Assembly (NCBI GenBank): GCA_016705245.1
Contig: JADIYM010000039.1
Span: 1-64,000, forward strand
Length of the DNA stretch: 64,000 nt
Source of the DNA: Blastocatellia bacterium
GTDB taxonomy: Bacteria; Acidobacteriota; Blastocatellia; UBA7656; JADIYM01
Direction: 5' to 3'
Positions 29,324 through 39,867 of this stretch are shown one piece after another. The position numbers and the translations under genes are program-made. Every line of letters begins with the position of its first letter. The first letter of the stretch is position 1. A model generated the notes under the pieces. The model did not search any database and was not told the DNA's origin. It saw nothing but the letters and a program-made list of their open reading frames with translations.

Positions 29324-30829
29324 AATCTCCTTCAGCATGCGGCGGAGGATCTTGCCCGACGGCGACTTGGGAATCGCATCGATGAAGACCACGTCGTGCA
29401 GTCGTTTGTAATGCGCGACGTGGGCCGCGACGTGGGCTTTCAGTTCGTCAGCCGACGCTTCGCCTCGCAGTACGACGAACGCCCTGGGAAGCTCGCCGGC
29501 ATCGTCGTCGGGAATGCCCACGACCGCGGCGTCCGCAACCGCCGGGTGAGTGAGCAGCAGAGCCTCGAGCTCGGCCGGCGGCACCTGGAACCCCTTGTAC
29601 TTGATGAGCTCCTTCACGCGGTCGACGATGAAGAAGTGGCCGTCCTCATCGCGGAATGCCACGTCGCCGGTGTGCAGCCACCCGTCCGCATCGAGCGTCG
29701 CCGCCGTCGCCTCCGGATTGTTGAGGTAACCGCGCATCACCTGGGGTCCACGGATCCAGATTTCGCCGTCACAGCCTGGCTTGGCATCGAGTCCGTTTCC
29801 GTGTTCACGAGCCGGCACTCCGTTCCGGCGACCAGATGGCCTACGGACCCGTGTTTGTCGGACTCGTCGTCCACCGGCGAGATGTGCGTAGCCGGGCTTG
29901 TTTCGGTCATGCCGTAGCCCTGCTTGATCCGGACTCCGAGGCGCTCGGCGACAGCCTGACAGAGCTCGCGGCCGAGCGGGGCCGCACCAGAAAAGATCGT
30001 GTGCAGCGCCGACGTGTCGTAGCGGTCCACCACGGGGTGCTTTGCGAGCGCGAGCACGATCGGCGGCACGATGTGCCACTGTGACGCGATACTTCTCGAC
30101 GTGCGATAAGTACTGCTCGAGCTCGAAACGCGGCATCGTGACGACGGTGCAGCCGCGGTAGACGCCGGTGTTCACGATGGCCACGAGGCCGTAGATGTGA
30201 AACATCGGCAGCACGCCGAGCAGGACGTCCTCGGAGGTCGCCATCCCCGACGACTCGAACTGGAGCAAGTTCGCGATGAGGTTGCTGTGCGTCAACATCA
30301 CGCCCTTGGGCATGCCGGTAGTCCCGCTCGAATAGGGAAGGGCAACGACGTCGTGCGGCTCGACGCCGACGGTGTCGGCCTCGTCGCCTTCGACCTCTTC
30401 GAAGGCAAGCACCTGTTGAATATGCGTCCCGTTGGCGGCTTCGCGAGCGCGATCGACGAGGTCGGCGGGGCAGACGAGGATCGAGGCGCGCGAGTCGTGA
30501 AGCTGCTTGGCGATCTCCTCGGCCGTATACGCGGGGTTGATCGTGGTGACCGTGCCGCCGAGCCACGCAGCGCCGTGAAGGCGACCATGAACTCAGGGGT
30601 GTTGTAGCTGTAAAGCGCCATCACGTCGCCACGCCCGAATCCGTGGGCGCGCGAGTCCGCCGGCGAATCGCCGAATGCGGGACTCGAGCTCGCCGAACAG
30701 GATCGTGCGGCCCGATGCCGCTTCGATGAACGCGGGTTTGTCTTCCCGACCGCGCGCTCCGGTGAGCACGAACTCGGTGAGCGAGACCGGGGGGATGTCG
30801 AGGGTCGGGATCGCGCTTCTGTAGATCAT
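29321..30829 (-). pseudogene. AMP-dependent acyl-CoA ligase (4-coumarate/long-chain acyl-CoA ligase type), at least four frameshifts
   Basis: Activates a carboxylic acid with ATP and CoA. The start is the ATG at 30829 with AGGAAC upstream (MIYRSAIPTLDIPPVSLTEF). All adenylation motifs are present but in different frames: YSSGTTGMPKGVMLTHSN, QGYGMTETSPATHISP, GWLHTGDVAFRDEDGHFFIV, DRVKELIKYKGFQVPPAELE and PKSPSGKILRRMLKE. Frame changes lie near 30655, 30570, 30085 and 29785. With them repaired the product would be about 500 residues, like 4CL-type ligases. Neighbouring genes are mostly intact, so this gene is unusually damaged. It may be a decaying gene or a patch of poor sequence. Its 3' end runs into a family C repeat. 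Confidence 0.82.
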
Positions 30830-31012
30830 TGGAGGTTCCTCACATATTCGGCAGCCTGATGCAAGCCGAACTACGGATTGACGGCAGCGCTCGGATTCGA
30901 AAAAGAACCGGGGGCATCCGCGCTGGTCTTCGTCTCGCACTCGACACGTGCGATCAGAGGAGTACGATTGAGTAACCAACGCTGAACTCCACCTTCGGGA
31001 AAGGAGATCGCC

Positions 31013-32500
31013 ATGAAACAGAAGCCCCTGCGACGGTCCGCCCTGATGGCTGCCGGCCTCGTCGCCGTGTCCCTGTTCACTCCGATCGTGACACCGGCAC
31101 AGTCCGGACACGACCTCCAGATCAATATCGCGGCGAGTCAGACCACCGTCGTACCCGGGACGGACGTCACGTTCACGATGACGATCAAGAACAACGGACC
31201 GCTGCCGTCCATGGCCGGAATCGTCAAGACAGGTGCTCCGGCGGGAACCCAGTTCGTTTCCGTAGATCCGTCTGTCGGGAGCGTCGACGAGTCGCCGCCG
31301 CCAGGTGGAACGGGCGACGTCATCGTTTCGCTCGGTAGTCTCTTAGTCAACCAGACCGAGACCGTGACGCTCGTGCTGACACTCGTCGCGTCGCCGGGTT
31401 CATCGGTCACCGTGGAGTCCGAGGTGCAGGGCTTCCTGGTTATGGGCGATCCGAACCAGTCGAACAACAAGTCGGAGGTGCATATACAGGTTGTCGCACC
31501 GACGATGGCCGACCTGGCGTTTACCGCGACGGGCGAGGATCCAACCGCGGGCACGGGCTCTCTGTTCACCTACACGATGATGGTGACCAATCCGGTCACA
31601 AAGGCGTATTCGACTCGCGATCCGGCGGCGGGCGTTGGCGTCGTTGCTCACACGCCGTCGGGTGCTGTGTTCGCGGGCGTCTCGGCGAGTCAGGGTTCGA
31701 CGATGGCGCCCCCGGTCGGCGAAGCGGGAATCATCATCTGCAACGTGGGGGCGCTCGAGGAGGGCGCAACGGCGACGGTGAGCCTCACGGTCAACGTTGT
31801 CGCGAGTCCGGGTTCGACGCTGAACTTCTTTGGTCAGACGTCGTCGGACTCCATCGATCCGAACACTGAGAACAACTTTGCGGAGGTCATGACGCCGGTC
31901 GTGGAAAGCGGAGCGGCGATGCTCGAATGGGAGCCTCCCGTGCCTCCGACGGACACGCAACCGTTGCCGCCGCCGCAGCGGCTCGAGGTGACGCAACCCG
32001 CAACGTCTCGAGCTTTTGGCATCCAGGATCCGCACGCGACGCTGCAGGGCTACAACGTCTACCGGTCGAATTCGCCGGGAGTATCGCCGTCGCCGGGAAC
32101 GTTTTTCATGTCGGTTCCACCCGACCAGACGAACGCAGCGGCGCCGGTTGCTCCGGGCGGATCGTTCTTCACGGTGACGGCAATGTACGACACCGGTGAG
32201 AGCGCGCCGTCCAACGAAGGCAGTGCCGAAGTTGCCGTGGCGACGCTGACGAAGGTGAAGGTCAAGTCGGCGAAAATCCAGGCCACCGGAAACGGGTTCA
32301 GCGAGACGGTCTCGGTTTTTGTCGACGGCATTCCGTTTGTGTCGGCAGCGGTCGTGAAGAAGCAGGGCACGAAGGTAATCCAGAAGGGAAATCTGTTGAC
32401 GGGACAATCGATCGGCGCATATCTGGCGGCGAATCCGTCGGTGTTGATCAGTTTCCGGAACAGCAACGGCGGGGTGGCGACTTACAGGCATCCGCAGTAG
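31013..32500 (+). CDS. secreted protein with two DUF11-like domains and a C-terminal Ig-like module
   Basis: A 495-residue protein starting at an ATG with AGGAG 6 bases before it. The signal peptide is KQKPLRRSALMAAGLVAVSL then PIVTPAQS. Two DUF11-like beta-sandwiches (about 34-160 and 165-305) show VVPGTDVTFTMTIKNNGPLP with NQSNNKSEVHIQV, and TGSLFTYTMMVTNP with NTENNFAEVM. A fibronectin-like segment (GYNVYRSNSPGVSPSPGTFF) follows a proline-rich linker. A final ~75-residue module (KVKVKSAKIQATGNGFSETV to SFRNSNGGVATYRHP) looks IPT/TIG-like and resembles the end of the protein at 52910. It is probably a cell-surface structural or adhesion protein; no enzyme motif is seen. Confidence 0.8.
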   Translation: MKQKPLRRSALMAAGLVAVSLFTPIVTPAQSGHDLQINIAASQTTVVPGTDVTFTMTIKNNGPLPSMAGIVKTGAPAGTQFVSVDPSVGSVDESPPPGGTGDVIVSLGSLLVNQTETVTLVLTLVASPGSSVTVESEVQGFLVMGDPNQSNNKSEVHIQVVAPTMADLAFTATGEDPTAGTGSLFTYTMMVTNPVTKAYSTRDPAAGVGVVAHTPSGAVFAGVSASQGSTMAPPVGEAGIIICNVGALEEGATATVSLTVNVVASPGSTLNFFGQTSSDSIDPNTENNFAEVMTPVVESGAAMLEWEPPVPPTDTQPLPPPQRLEVTQPATSRAFGIQDPHATLQGYNVYRSNSPGVSPSPGTFFMSVPPDQTNAAAPVAPGGSFFTVTAMYDTGESAPSNEGSAEVAVATLTKVKVKSAKIQATGNGFSETVSVFVDGIPFVSAAVVKKQGTKVIQKGNLLTGQSIGAYLAANPSVLISFRNSNGGVATYRHPQ

Positions 32501-32508
32501 GAAGTCTT

Positions 32509-32568
32509 CCTTTGCGCCTCTGCGCCTTTGCGTGAGTCTATTCGCGCAAAGGCGCAAAGGCGCAAAGC
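32509..32568. repeat. family A inverted repeat
   Basis: CTTTGCGCCTCTGCGCCTTTGCG faces CGCAAAGGCGCAAAGGCGCAAAG with a ~14-base loop. It begins 8 bases after the stop codon of the DUF11 gene. Confidence 0.85.
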
Positions 32569-32634
32569 TCAACTGCAGCGTAGACCCGCCTCATGCTGTA
32601 AATTCCCCCGGACACTTCACCCCGGAGAAACCCC

Positions 32635-34236
32635 ATGCGTCGGTTCGTTCGTCATTTCGCAGCTTTGGCTGCAGTTTCACTTCTCGCCCCGACCTTCGCG
32701 AGCGCACGTCCGATTCAGGCTGCGCCCCTGGCCGACATCGACGCATTCGTCGAAAACGTCCGGAAGACCTTCAACGTCCCCGGCATTGCGGTCGCCATCG
32801 TGAAAGACGGCAAGGTCGTCCACGCGAAAGGCTACGGCGTGCGCAAGCTCGGCGAGGCGACCCCAGTCGACGAAAAGACTCTCTTCGGAATCGCTTCCAA
32901 CACGAAGGCCTTCACGTGCGCGGCCATCGCGATGCTCGTCGAGGAAGGCAAGCTCGCCTGGGACGATCCCGTCATCAAACACGTCCCGGGCTTTCTGATG
33001 TACGACGCATACGTGACCCGCGAGATGACGGTCCGCGACCTCGTGACGCACCGCGCCGGGTTGCCGCTTGGCGCCGGCGACCTGCTCTATTTTCCCGAGA
33101 CCGACTACACACGTGCCGAGATCGCGCACCGGATCCGATTCCTGAAGCCGTCGACGAGTTTTCGAAGCGCCTACAACTACGACAACATCCTCTACCTCGT
33201 CGCCGGCCAGGTCATCGAGTCGGTGACCGGAAAGTCGTGGGATGACGTCATCCGCGAGCGCATCTTCGTGCCGGTCGGGATGACCGCGAGCTCGACGACG
33301 TACAAGGCGATGCTCTCGGGCAACGTCGCCACACCGCACGCGCCGATGGATGGCGTGATCCGCCCGATCGCGCCGATGAACTTCGACAACAACGCGCCGG
33401 CGGCGTCGATCAACTCGAACGTCGAGGAGCTGGCGCGATGGGCGATCGTTCAGCTCGACGGCGGCTCGCTCGAGAGCCTTAAGCCGGGCTCGAAGGACAG
33501 GATTTTCAGCGCAGCGTCCGGGAAGCAGATGTGGTCGGCGCAGACGATCCAGGCGGTCAACGATCCGCCGCCGGGGCTCGAAGCGCTGCGGACGAATTTC
33601 GCGGCGTACGGTCTCGGATGGGGATTGAGCGAATTCCGGGGTTACAAAGTCGCGGCGCACACGGGCGGGCTGCCGGGGTACGTCTCGCAGGTGCGGCTCG
33701 TGCCGGACCTGAAGCTCGGCGTGATCGTGCTCACGAATCAGGAGGTTGGCGTCGCGTTCGCGGCAATAACGTCGCACGTGATCGATGCGTACATCGGGGG
33801 AGGGAAGACCGACTGGCTGGCGGCGTACCAGGCGCTGCTCGCGAAGCGAACGGGTGACGCGGACGAAGTCGTGAAGAAGGCCGCGGCGGAGCGGGCCAAG
33901 GGTACGAGTCCGTCGCTTGCGCTCGAGAAATATGCGGGGACGTACCGCGACGCGTGGCGCGACGACGTGACGGTGACGGTCGAAGGCGGCAAGCTCGTGA
34001 TGAAGTTCGCGAGGTCGAAGCAGCTGGTTGCGGATCTCGAGCACTGGCACTACGACACGTTCGTTGCGCGGTGGAGGGACCGGTCGCTGAACGCGGACGC
34101 GTACGTGACTTTCCAGTTGAAGCACGACGGGACGATCGAGCAGGTGAAGATGGTGGCGGTGTCACCGGCGACTGACTTCAGTTACGACTTCCACGATCTG
34201 CTGCTGGTGCCGGTGGTGGAAAAGAAGCCGAAATAG
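32635..34236 (+). CDS. exported serine hydrolase, class C beta-lactamase family, with DUF3471-like C-terminus
   Basis: A 533-residue protein of the serine beta-lactamase/D-Ala-D-Ala carboxypeptidase/esterase fold. The signal peptide is RRFVRHFAALAAVSLLAPTF then ASARP. The SxxK motif is SNTK (Ser88, Lys91), the YxN motif is YDN (182-184) and the third motif is HTGG (His342). The region after about 410 (SLALEKYAGTYRDAW onward) matches the DUF3471 type of beta-sandwich found C-terminal to such hydrolases. The substrate is not predictable; esterase or peptidase roles are more usual than drug resistance in this family. It starts 135 bases after the DUF11 gene, with a family A repeat between them. 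Confidence 0.9.
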   Translation: MRRFVRHFAALAAVSLLAPTFASARPIQAAPLADIDAFVENVRKTFNVPGIAVAIVKDGKVVHAKGYGVRKLGEATPVDEKTLFGIASNTKAFTCAAIAMLVEEGKLAWDDPVIKHVPGFLMYDAYVTREMTVRDLVTHRAGLPLGAGDLLYFPETDYTRAEIAHRIRFLKPSTSFRSAYNYDNILYLVAGQVIESVTGKSWDDVIRERIFVPVGMTASSTTYKAMLSGNVATPHAPMDGVIRPIAPMNFDNNAPAASINSNVEELARWAIVQLDGGSLESLKPGSKDRIFSAASGKQMWSAQTIQAVNDPPPGLEALRTNFAAYGLGWGLSEFRGYKVAAHTGGLPGYVSQVRLVPDLKLGVIVLTNQEVGVAFAAITSHVIDAYIGGGKTDWLAAYQALLAKRTGDADEVVKKAAAERAKGTSPSLALEKYAGTYRDAWRDDVTVTVEGGKLVMKFARSKQLVADLEHWHYDTFVARWRDRSLNADAYVTFQLKHDGTIEQVKMVAVSPATDFSYDFHDLLLVPVVEKKPK

Positions 34237-34245
34237 TCCTTCTGA

Positions 34246-36580
34246 CTCTGCGCCTTTGCGGGCCGGGAAGGCACGCAAAGGGCAAGGGCAAGCACGACGA
34301 GAAGGCACGCGGCCCCGCGGCGGCACCGCACGGCCCCGGCCCCCGCGCAGACGGGCCCACGTTTCTCCAGGCCAGCGCCCCCCGCGAACCGCGGGTCGTT
34401 CTTGAGCTGGCAGCGCCCGAACGGACGCGCACCACCCCACGGCCACGAAAGACCACCAGATAGACCTTGACGCGGCGGCGACCTTCGGGACGCTCCGCGG
34501 CGCCGCCGCACGCCGAAGGCGAGCGGCGGCGCAAACCGCGCCACCGAAGACGACCGGCGGCGCCCGCCAGACCGAGGAGGGCGAAGAACGGGACAAACGC
34601 GAAATCGCCGGCGACGGGGGGAAGTTGGCGCCGCCGAGGCGGAGAATTGAGACCCCGCGTGGTCCCGGAACGCGCGTTCGACGCCCGCGGCCCCGGAGAA
34701 AGGCTTCCGCGACCGACGCCGAAGAGGAGCGCGCGCCCCGGCGCCTTCCCGGAGAGGCGCCCACACCCCGCCGCGACACATTTACGGCGAGCCTTTGGTT
34801 CTGGCGATTTTCAAAGCGGCATCCCAGGAATCGGACCGAGAAGGCCCCAAACGGACCGCCAGGGGCGAAGCCCCCGAGTTTTACAGGGACGGCCTGCTGG
34901 GCGGGGTTGTCCTTCGGCGCCTGGCCCATTCCGGAAGCGGGGTACCGCGAGGAGACTGGACAAAGCTGAAGACGAATTCCCCGTTCAGCCTGGCGCACGG
35001 CCCGAAAACGAACAAAATCAAACGTTAGGCCCAGAGGCAAACCGGACGACCCGAAGGGCACTATGTCGGGCGGACCAACCGACACCGACGCCCGCTGATG
35101 TGCCCCCTGAAATCCCACCGGGGGCTTCTGAACGAGACGGGCTTGGGCCCAAACTTTGGTTCAGGGCGGGGCCCGTTCTTCAGTGACATAGGGACGACAA
35201 ATTTCGAGCCGTCGGGGATTGGGGGCACGGGGATTGTCGCCCTGAGATCGCGACCGCCGATCCCCGCCGCCGACTTGCCGCGCGAAGGGGGCGCTTTTTC
35301 CCCTTTTTAATTCCCGCGCGCCGGGGGAAAACGCCACGCCCCCGCTCAAAACCCCCCGCGCAACGACACCCCGGATATTCTGGGGCGTTGGGGCGCCCCC
35401 GCGGGCCGGTCCGGGGGGGTCGGGAACCGCCCAAAGCCGGGGGGGGGTTCCCCCAAACTCCCATCACCGACCGGGTTTGTTCGGCCCAAAAAACGGGTCG
35501 TTCGGGGCCCGGGGGGGGGGCCGGGGCAGGATTGGGGGGGGAAAAACCGCGGCCGAATTGGGGGGATCGACCCCGGGGGGGGGAGCGCCCCCGAAAGAGA
35601 GAGAAAAAAGCGGCAAAACCCCCCCCCCGGGGGGACGGCGGGAACCCCGGGGGGGCGTTCTGTCGGCGGGCCCCAGGGGGGGGGAACCGCCCGGGGCCCC
35701 CCTGAACGGGTCCCGGAGGGGGGTTGGGGGGGGGGGGGTGGGGACCCGGGGGATCCCCCCGACGAAAAAAGCGGCCGCCTTTTCGCCGGGCCACGGGGGA
35801 GGGGGCGTTGTCGCCCGGGGCGCCGGGGGACGACCCCCCCGCGGGGGCCCCCGGCGGGGCCCACTTAAGCGCAAACGAAACGAACGCGCCGCCCCGGGAC
35901 GCCCCCGGGAAACCCCCGCACGGCGGGAAGGCCCCCCGCCGGGGGGGGGAACCCGCCACAAGTAGACGTTTCCGCCCGGGCCCCGGGGCGGGCGCGGCCG
36001 GGAGGTCTCCTTTGGGGGGCCGGGCTAGGGCGGGAACGCGGGGGGGCCCCCCGCCGGGGGGGGGGGGGGGCCCCCACGCGCCCCGACCCGCCGCGGGCCG
36101 TCGTCCGGGGGGGGGCCCTCAACGGGAGGGTTGGCGGGGGGGGGCGGGGCAAAGATGGGGGCGTGGGGGGAATTTGCGGGGGGGGGGGCATTGCACGTTT
36201 CGGGTTTCGTCCCGGCGGAACGTCCCCGCCCCCCGCCCGCCCGTCCCGGGCGGGGGGCAGGGGGGGAAGGAAAAGCACCGGGGGTTCCACGGGTCCGGGG
36301 GGGGGAGGGGATTCCCGGGGGGGGGAACGGCGGCGGGGGGGCGGCCCGGCGGGGAACCGGGCGGGGGCCCCCACGGGGGCTCCCGCCCCCGAAAACGAAG
36401 GCAGCCCCCGGGGGGAACGGAGTCCAAAAGGGGGGTTTCGGCCCCCGGGCCGGCCTTGGGGGGGACATCGGGAAAGGCGCCGGGGGGCGGGCGGAACGGG
36501 AGGGGCGTTGGGAGGGGGGGGGGGGGGGGGGTTTCGGGGGGGGACGAATTGGCACGTTTTGGGGCGCGAGGTTGTACGAG
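34246..36580. other. low-complexity G/C homopolymer stretch, no supportable gene
   Basis: A family A-like left arm at 34246-34280 decays into sequence in which G and C runs lengthen steadily. By 35,400-36,550 tracts of 6 to 16 G on the plus strand are common and T is rare. Every frame opens by chance because stop codons need A and T, so the long ORFs here are not credible. The stretch ends abruptly at a clean family A repeat (36586). It looks like an assembly bridged by poor reads (poly-G no-signal calls) between two repeat copies rather than natural DNA, though real G-quadruplex-rich DNA cannot be excluded from sequence alone. Confidence 0.7.
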
Positions 36581-36585
36581 TACCA

Positions 36586-36658
36586 TTGCGTCTCTGCGAG
36601 AACCTGACTCGCGACAGTTTCTCGCAGAGACGCAAAGGTCTCGCAAAGGCGCAGAGGC
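36586..36658. repeat. family A inverted repeat
   Basis: GCGTCTCTGCGAGAAC faces GTTTCTCGCAGAGACGC, followed by CTCGCAAAGGCGCAGAGGC. It ends about 70 bases before the sensor kinase start. Confidence 0.8.
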
Positions 36659-36726
36659 AAAATGCGATCACTCATCGCTTCGTCGGCAGGGTATGCTCTC
36701 GGCGTCCCTCCCAAGCCGAACCGCCG

Positions 36727-39700
36727 ATGAAACACTCGCTTCGATCGCAGCGACGTCTGAGCTATTCAGCGGCCCGCATGCTCGCAAGCGGCGTGCTCCT
36801 TATGTGCCTATTCGGCGCGCCACAGACCGCCGTCCGGGCCGAGCAGTTGCCAGTTCGGACGTACACTACCGCGGACGGCCTGGCGTCGGACACGGTGTTT
36901 CGTGTCTTCGCGGACTCGCGTGGTTTTCCGTGGTTTTCCACGAACGACGGGCTTTCTCGATTCGATGGGTATGGGCTGTCGAGCTACACCGTTCGCGAGG
37001 GGCTCCCGGACCGGCGAATCTCGGACGTATGTGAAACAGGCGACGGCTCACTCTGGGTAGGGACTGCCGGAGCGCTCTGCCGCTTCGTGCCGCGGCCGAC
37101 GGCCGGCGGACCGCTATTCGTCGTCGAACGGCTTGCCGACGATCCGGAGACCAACGATGTTGTATGCCTCCTTGTCACGCGCGACGGGGCGCTATGGTGC
37201 GGAACGGAGGGCGGGCTCTTTCGTCTGGAATTGCGAGATGGCGGGTGGACCGCATCGCTCGTTCCAATTGGCACCGGCGGTGCCGTCAATTCGCTCGCCG
37301 AAGACGCGTGGGGCGGCGTTTGGCTGGGAACAACGGGAGAAGTCCGTCTCGTTCACACGGACGGACGTCTTGAAGCTTTCCCGCTTTCCGCCATTCACAG
37401 CGGCTCGAGAGTAAGGAGTCTGCTTGTCGACCGCACCGGCAGGCTGTGGGTCGGCACTCCTCGGGGCGTCGTGTATTCCGATCCGCGCGCGTCGGCGGAT
37501 ACACCTCCACGGCTTGCCGAGGCGAGGAGCGACACGCCGGTGGGATGGGGCAACGGTTTCTTCGAGTCGCGGGACGGCACCCTGTGGATCGCGACGACTT
37601 CGGGATTGTGGCACGAGGCCAGGGGTACCACGGCCTCGATCGAGCGCCAGAATGCCCTCCGGCGTGCGTGTGACCGCGACGTATGGGATGTAGCCGAAGA
37701 TCGCGACGGCAATCTCTGGCTCGCGACCTCGTGCGGAATCCTGCGTGTCGATCGATATGGCTTCACGGGATACACCGGGAACGACGGGCTCACCTCCACC
37801 TTCATCAACTCGATCTTCGAGAGCCGCGCCGGTGACCTGATCGTTACGACCGATCAGGCCGAGCGGCTGGTACACCGGTTCGACGGCGCGATGTTCGCGA
37901 CGGTAGCACCGAAAAACCTGCCAGAGGGCTACCCGGGTTGGGGCTGGGGCCAGACTGTGATGCAGGATAGTGAGGGGGCATGGTGGGTTCCAACAGGGCA
38001 CGGGGTGTATCGCTACCCGCCTGCTGAACGGCCCGAGCAGGCACTTGGCGCAAGGGCGGAGCCGATCTACACGGGCCACGAGGTATTCCGGGTCTTCGAG
38101 GACGTGCGCGGCGACGTATGGCTAGCGACTGTTTCTCCGATGAAGCTCTTGCGTTGGGATCGCGCGACGAAACGCATCCTCGACCTGACGGCAGACTCTG
38201 GGGTCGTGGCCGAGTATGCCTCGTTCTGCGACGGGCCAGACGGCTCAGTGTGGATTGGGACCGGCAACTACGGTGGACAGCTTGCGACGAATGGCGGGCT
38301 TCTTCGCTACGCCAACGGCCGATTCGACCGGCTGACCGTCGCGGACGGAGTGCCCGACGGCTGGCTGCGCGCGCTCTACGTCGACCGTGCCGGACGACTT
38401 TGGATTGCCTCGAGCCTTGGTGGGCTGGTGCGCGTCGACGACCCGACGGCTGAGCGTCCGCAGTTCATCGCCTACACGACTGCGGAAGGACTGTCGAGCG
38501 ACAGCGTCTGGTGCGTCGTCGAGGATCTGTGGGGGCGCATGTACGCCGGGACGACTCGCGGCGTCGATCGTCTCGACCTTAAGACCGGGGCAGTCAGGCA
38601 CTACACGTCCGCCGACGGCCTCCCAAAGTCACAACCGCAATGCGCCTTTCGTGACAAGAATGGGAGTCTTTGGTTTGGATCGCCGTTTGGCGTCGCGCGA
38701 TTCGACCCCGAGCCGGATCGCGAGCGCGAGCCTCCGCGAACGCTCTTGACCGGGCTTCGAGTTGCAGGGGTCGCGAGGCCTGTTTCAGCGCTCGGTGAAG
38801 CGACCCTGCTGGAAATGGAGCTCGGTCCGGACGAGAACAGCGTGAGTCTGGACTATCTTGGGCTCGGGACGAGCCTCGGCGAAGCGCTTCGCTATCAGTA
38901 CCAGCTCGAAGGCACCAGCTCGGAGTGGAGCGCGCCTGGCGTTGAGCGAACCGTCACGTTTGCAAATCTGGCACCGGGCTCGTACCGCCTGCTTGTTCGC
39001 GCTGTCGACGCGTATGGATCAGCAAGCCCTCAACCCGCCGAGTTCGCGTTTACGGTGCTCGCGCCCGTCTGGCGGAGGGGGTGGTTTCTTGTCCTCGCCG
39101 GCATCCTCGTTTTCGCTTCCGGATACGCGATCTTTCGGTACCGACTTGCTCGCGTGCTCGAGATCGAGCGCGTGCGCATGCACATCGCCACGGATCTGCA
39201 CGACGACATCGGGACGAACCTGACGCGGATCGCCATCCTCAGCGAGGTGGCGCAGCACAGTCGAGCCGGTCAGGCGGAGGGGCCCGGCGGCCCACTCGCT
39301 TCGATCGCCGGTATCGCGCGCGAATCGGTGGCCTCGATGAGCGACATCGTCTGGGCGATCAACCCCGGGAAGGACAGTGTGGACGATCTCGTGCGTCGCA
39401 TGCGGCGGTTCGCGGGTGAAGCCTTCGCGTCACGTGGGATCGAGCTCGAGTTTCGCGGTCCGGAGCACGATGGAAGCATGAAACTCGGTCTCGAGACTCG
39501 GCGGCATCTCTTCCTCGCGTTCAAGGAGTGCGTGATGAACGCGGTCAAACACTCGGGCGGCCGGCGCGCCGAGGTCGACCTGCGCGTCGAGGGTAAACGC
39601 CTCATTCTCACGGTGTCGGACGACGGACACGGGTTTGACACATCGATTCCTGGCGAGGGCAACGGGCTCGAAAGTTTGCGACGTCGCGCGAAGTCCCTCG

Positions 39701-39810
39701 GCGGCACGTTCGAAGTGGATTCAGCGCCCGGCCGGGGCACGCGCGCGACCGTCTCGGTTCCAATGGACGGTGCACATCGGCTGCGCCGCACTGTTCGAAT
39801 GGAGAGGTGA
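36727..39810 (+). CDS. sensor histidine kinase with periplasmic Reg_prop propeller and Y_Y_Y domain (NarL-type kinase core)
   Basis: A 1,027-residue membrane sensor. The start ATG at 36727 gives a signal/anchor segment (MLASGVLLMCLFGAPQT). Residues about 40-690 contain repeated Reg_prop units (DTVFRVFADSRGFPWFSTND then GLSRFDG; DGSLWVGTAGALCRF; DRTGRLWVGTPRGVVYSD), enough for two seven-bladed propellers. A Y_Y_Y domain follows (about 710-785; YQYQLEGTSSEWSAPG). A transmembrane helix (WFLVLAGILVFASGYAIF) leads to a HisKA_3 core with His825 in TDLHDDIGTNLTRIAILSEV. The ATPase has Asn938 in KECVMNAVKHSGG and VSDDGHGFD. There is no receiver domain: the receiver is the separate gene at 39868. It probably senses an external ligand, perhaps a glycan or its fragments by analogy with Reg_prop kinases. 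Confidence 0.92.
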   Translation: MKHSLRSQRRLSYSAARMLASGVLLMCLFGAPQTAVRAEQLPVRTYTTADGLASDTVFRVFADSRGFPWFSTNDGLSRFDGYGLSSYTVREGLPDRRISDVCETGDGSLWVGTAGALCRFVPRPTAGGPLFVVERLADDPETNDVVCLLVTRDGALWCGTEGGLFRLELRDGGWTASLVPIGTGGAVNSLAEDAWGGVWLGTTGEVRLVHTDGRLEAFPLSAIHSGSRVRSLLVDRTGRLWVGTPRGVVYSDPRASADTPPRLAEARSDTPVGWGNGFFESRDGTLWIATTSGLWHEARGTTASIERQNALRRACDRDVWDVAEDRDGNLWLATSCGILRVDRYGFTGYTGNDGLTSTFINSIFESRAGDLIVTTDQAERLVHRFDGAMFATVAPKNLPEGYPGWGWGQTVMQDSEGAWWVPTGHGVYRYPPAERPEQALGARAEPIYTGHEVFRVFEDVRGDVWLATVSPMKLLRWDRATKRILDLTADSGVVAEYASFCDGPDGSVWIGTGNYGGQLATNGGLLRYANGRFDRLTVADGVPDGWLRALYVDRAGRLWIASSLGGLVRVDDPTAERPQFIAYTTAEGLSSDSVWCVVEDLWGRMYAGTTRGVDRLDLKTGAVRHYTSADGLPKSQPQCAFRDKNGSLWFGSPFGVARFDPEPDREREPPRTLLTGLRVAGVARPVSALGEATLLEMELGPDENSVSLDYLGLGTSLGEALRYQYQLEGTSSEWSAPGVERTVTFANLAPGSYRLLVRAVDAYGSASPQPAEFAFTVLAPVWRRGWFLVLAGILVFASGYAIFRYRLARVLEIERVRMHIATDLHDDIGTNLTRIAILSEVAQHSRAGQAEGPGGPLASIAGIARESVASMSDIVWAINPGKDSVDDLVRRMRRFAGEAFASRGIELEFRGPEHDGSMKLGLETRRHLFLAFKECVMNAVKHSGGRRAEVDLRVEGKRLILTVSDDGHGFDTSIPGEGNGLESLRRRAKSLGGTFEVDSAPGRGTRATVSVPMDGAHRLRRTVRMER

Positions 39811-39867
39811 CGCGCGGACTTCGGCAGCGTAGTCTGGGTGTGAAGGTTGTCATTCCGGAGGGAAGCG

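Noticed and set aside
34162..36671. Several long ORFs in the G-rich stretch
   Set aside because: Stops are absent because A and T are nearly absent; the products are Pro/Gly/Arg low complexity and the sequence is probably unreliable.
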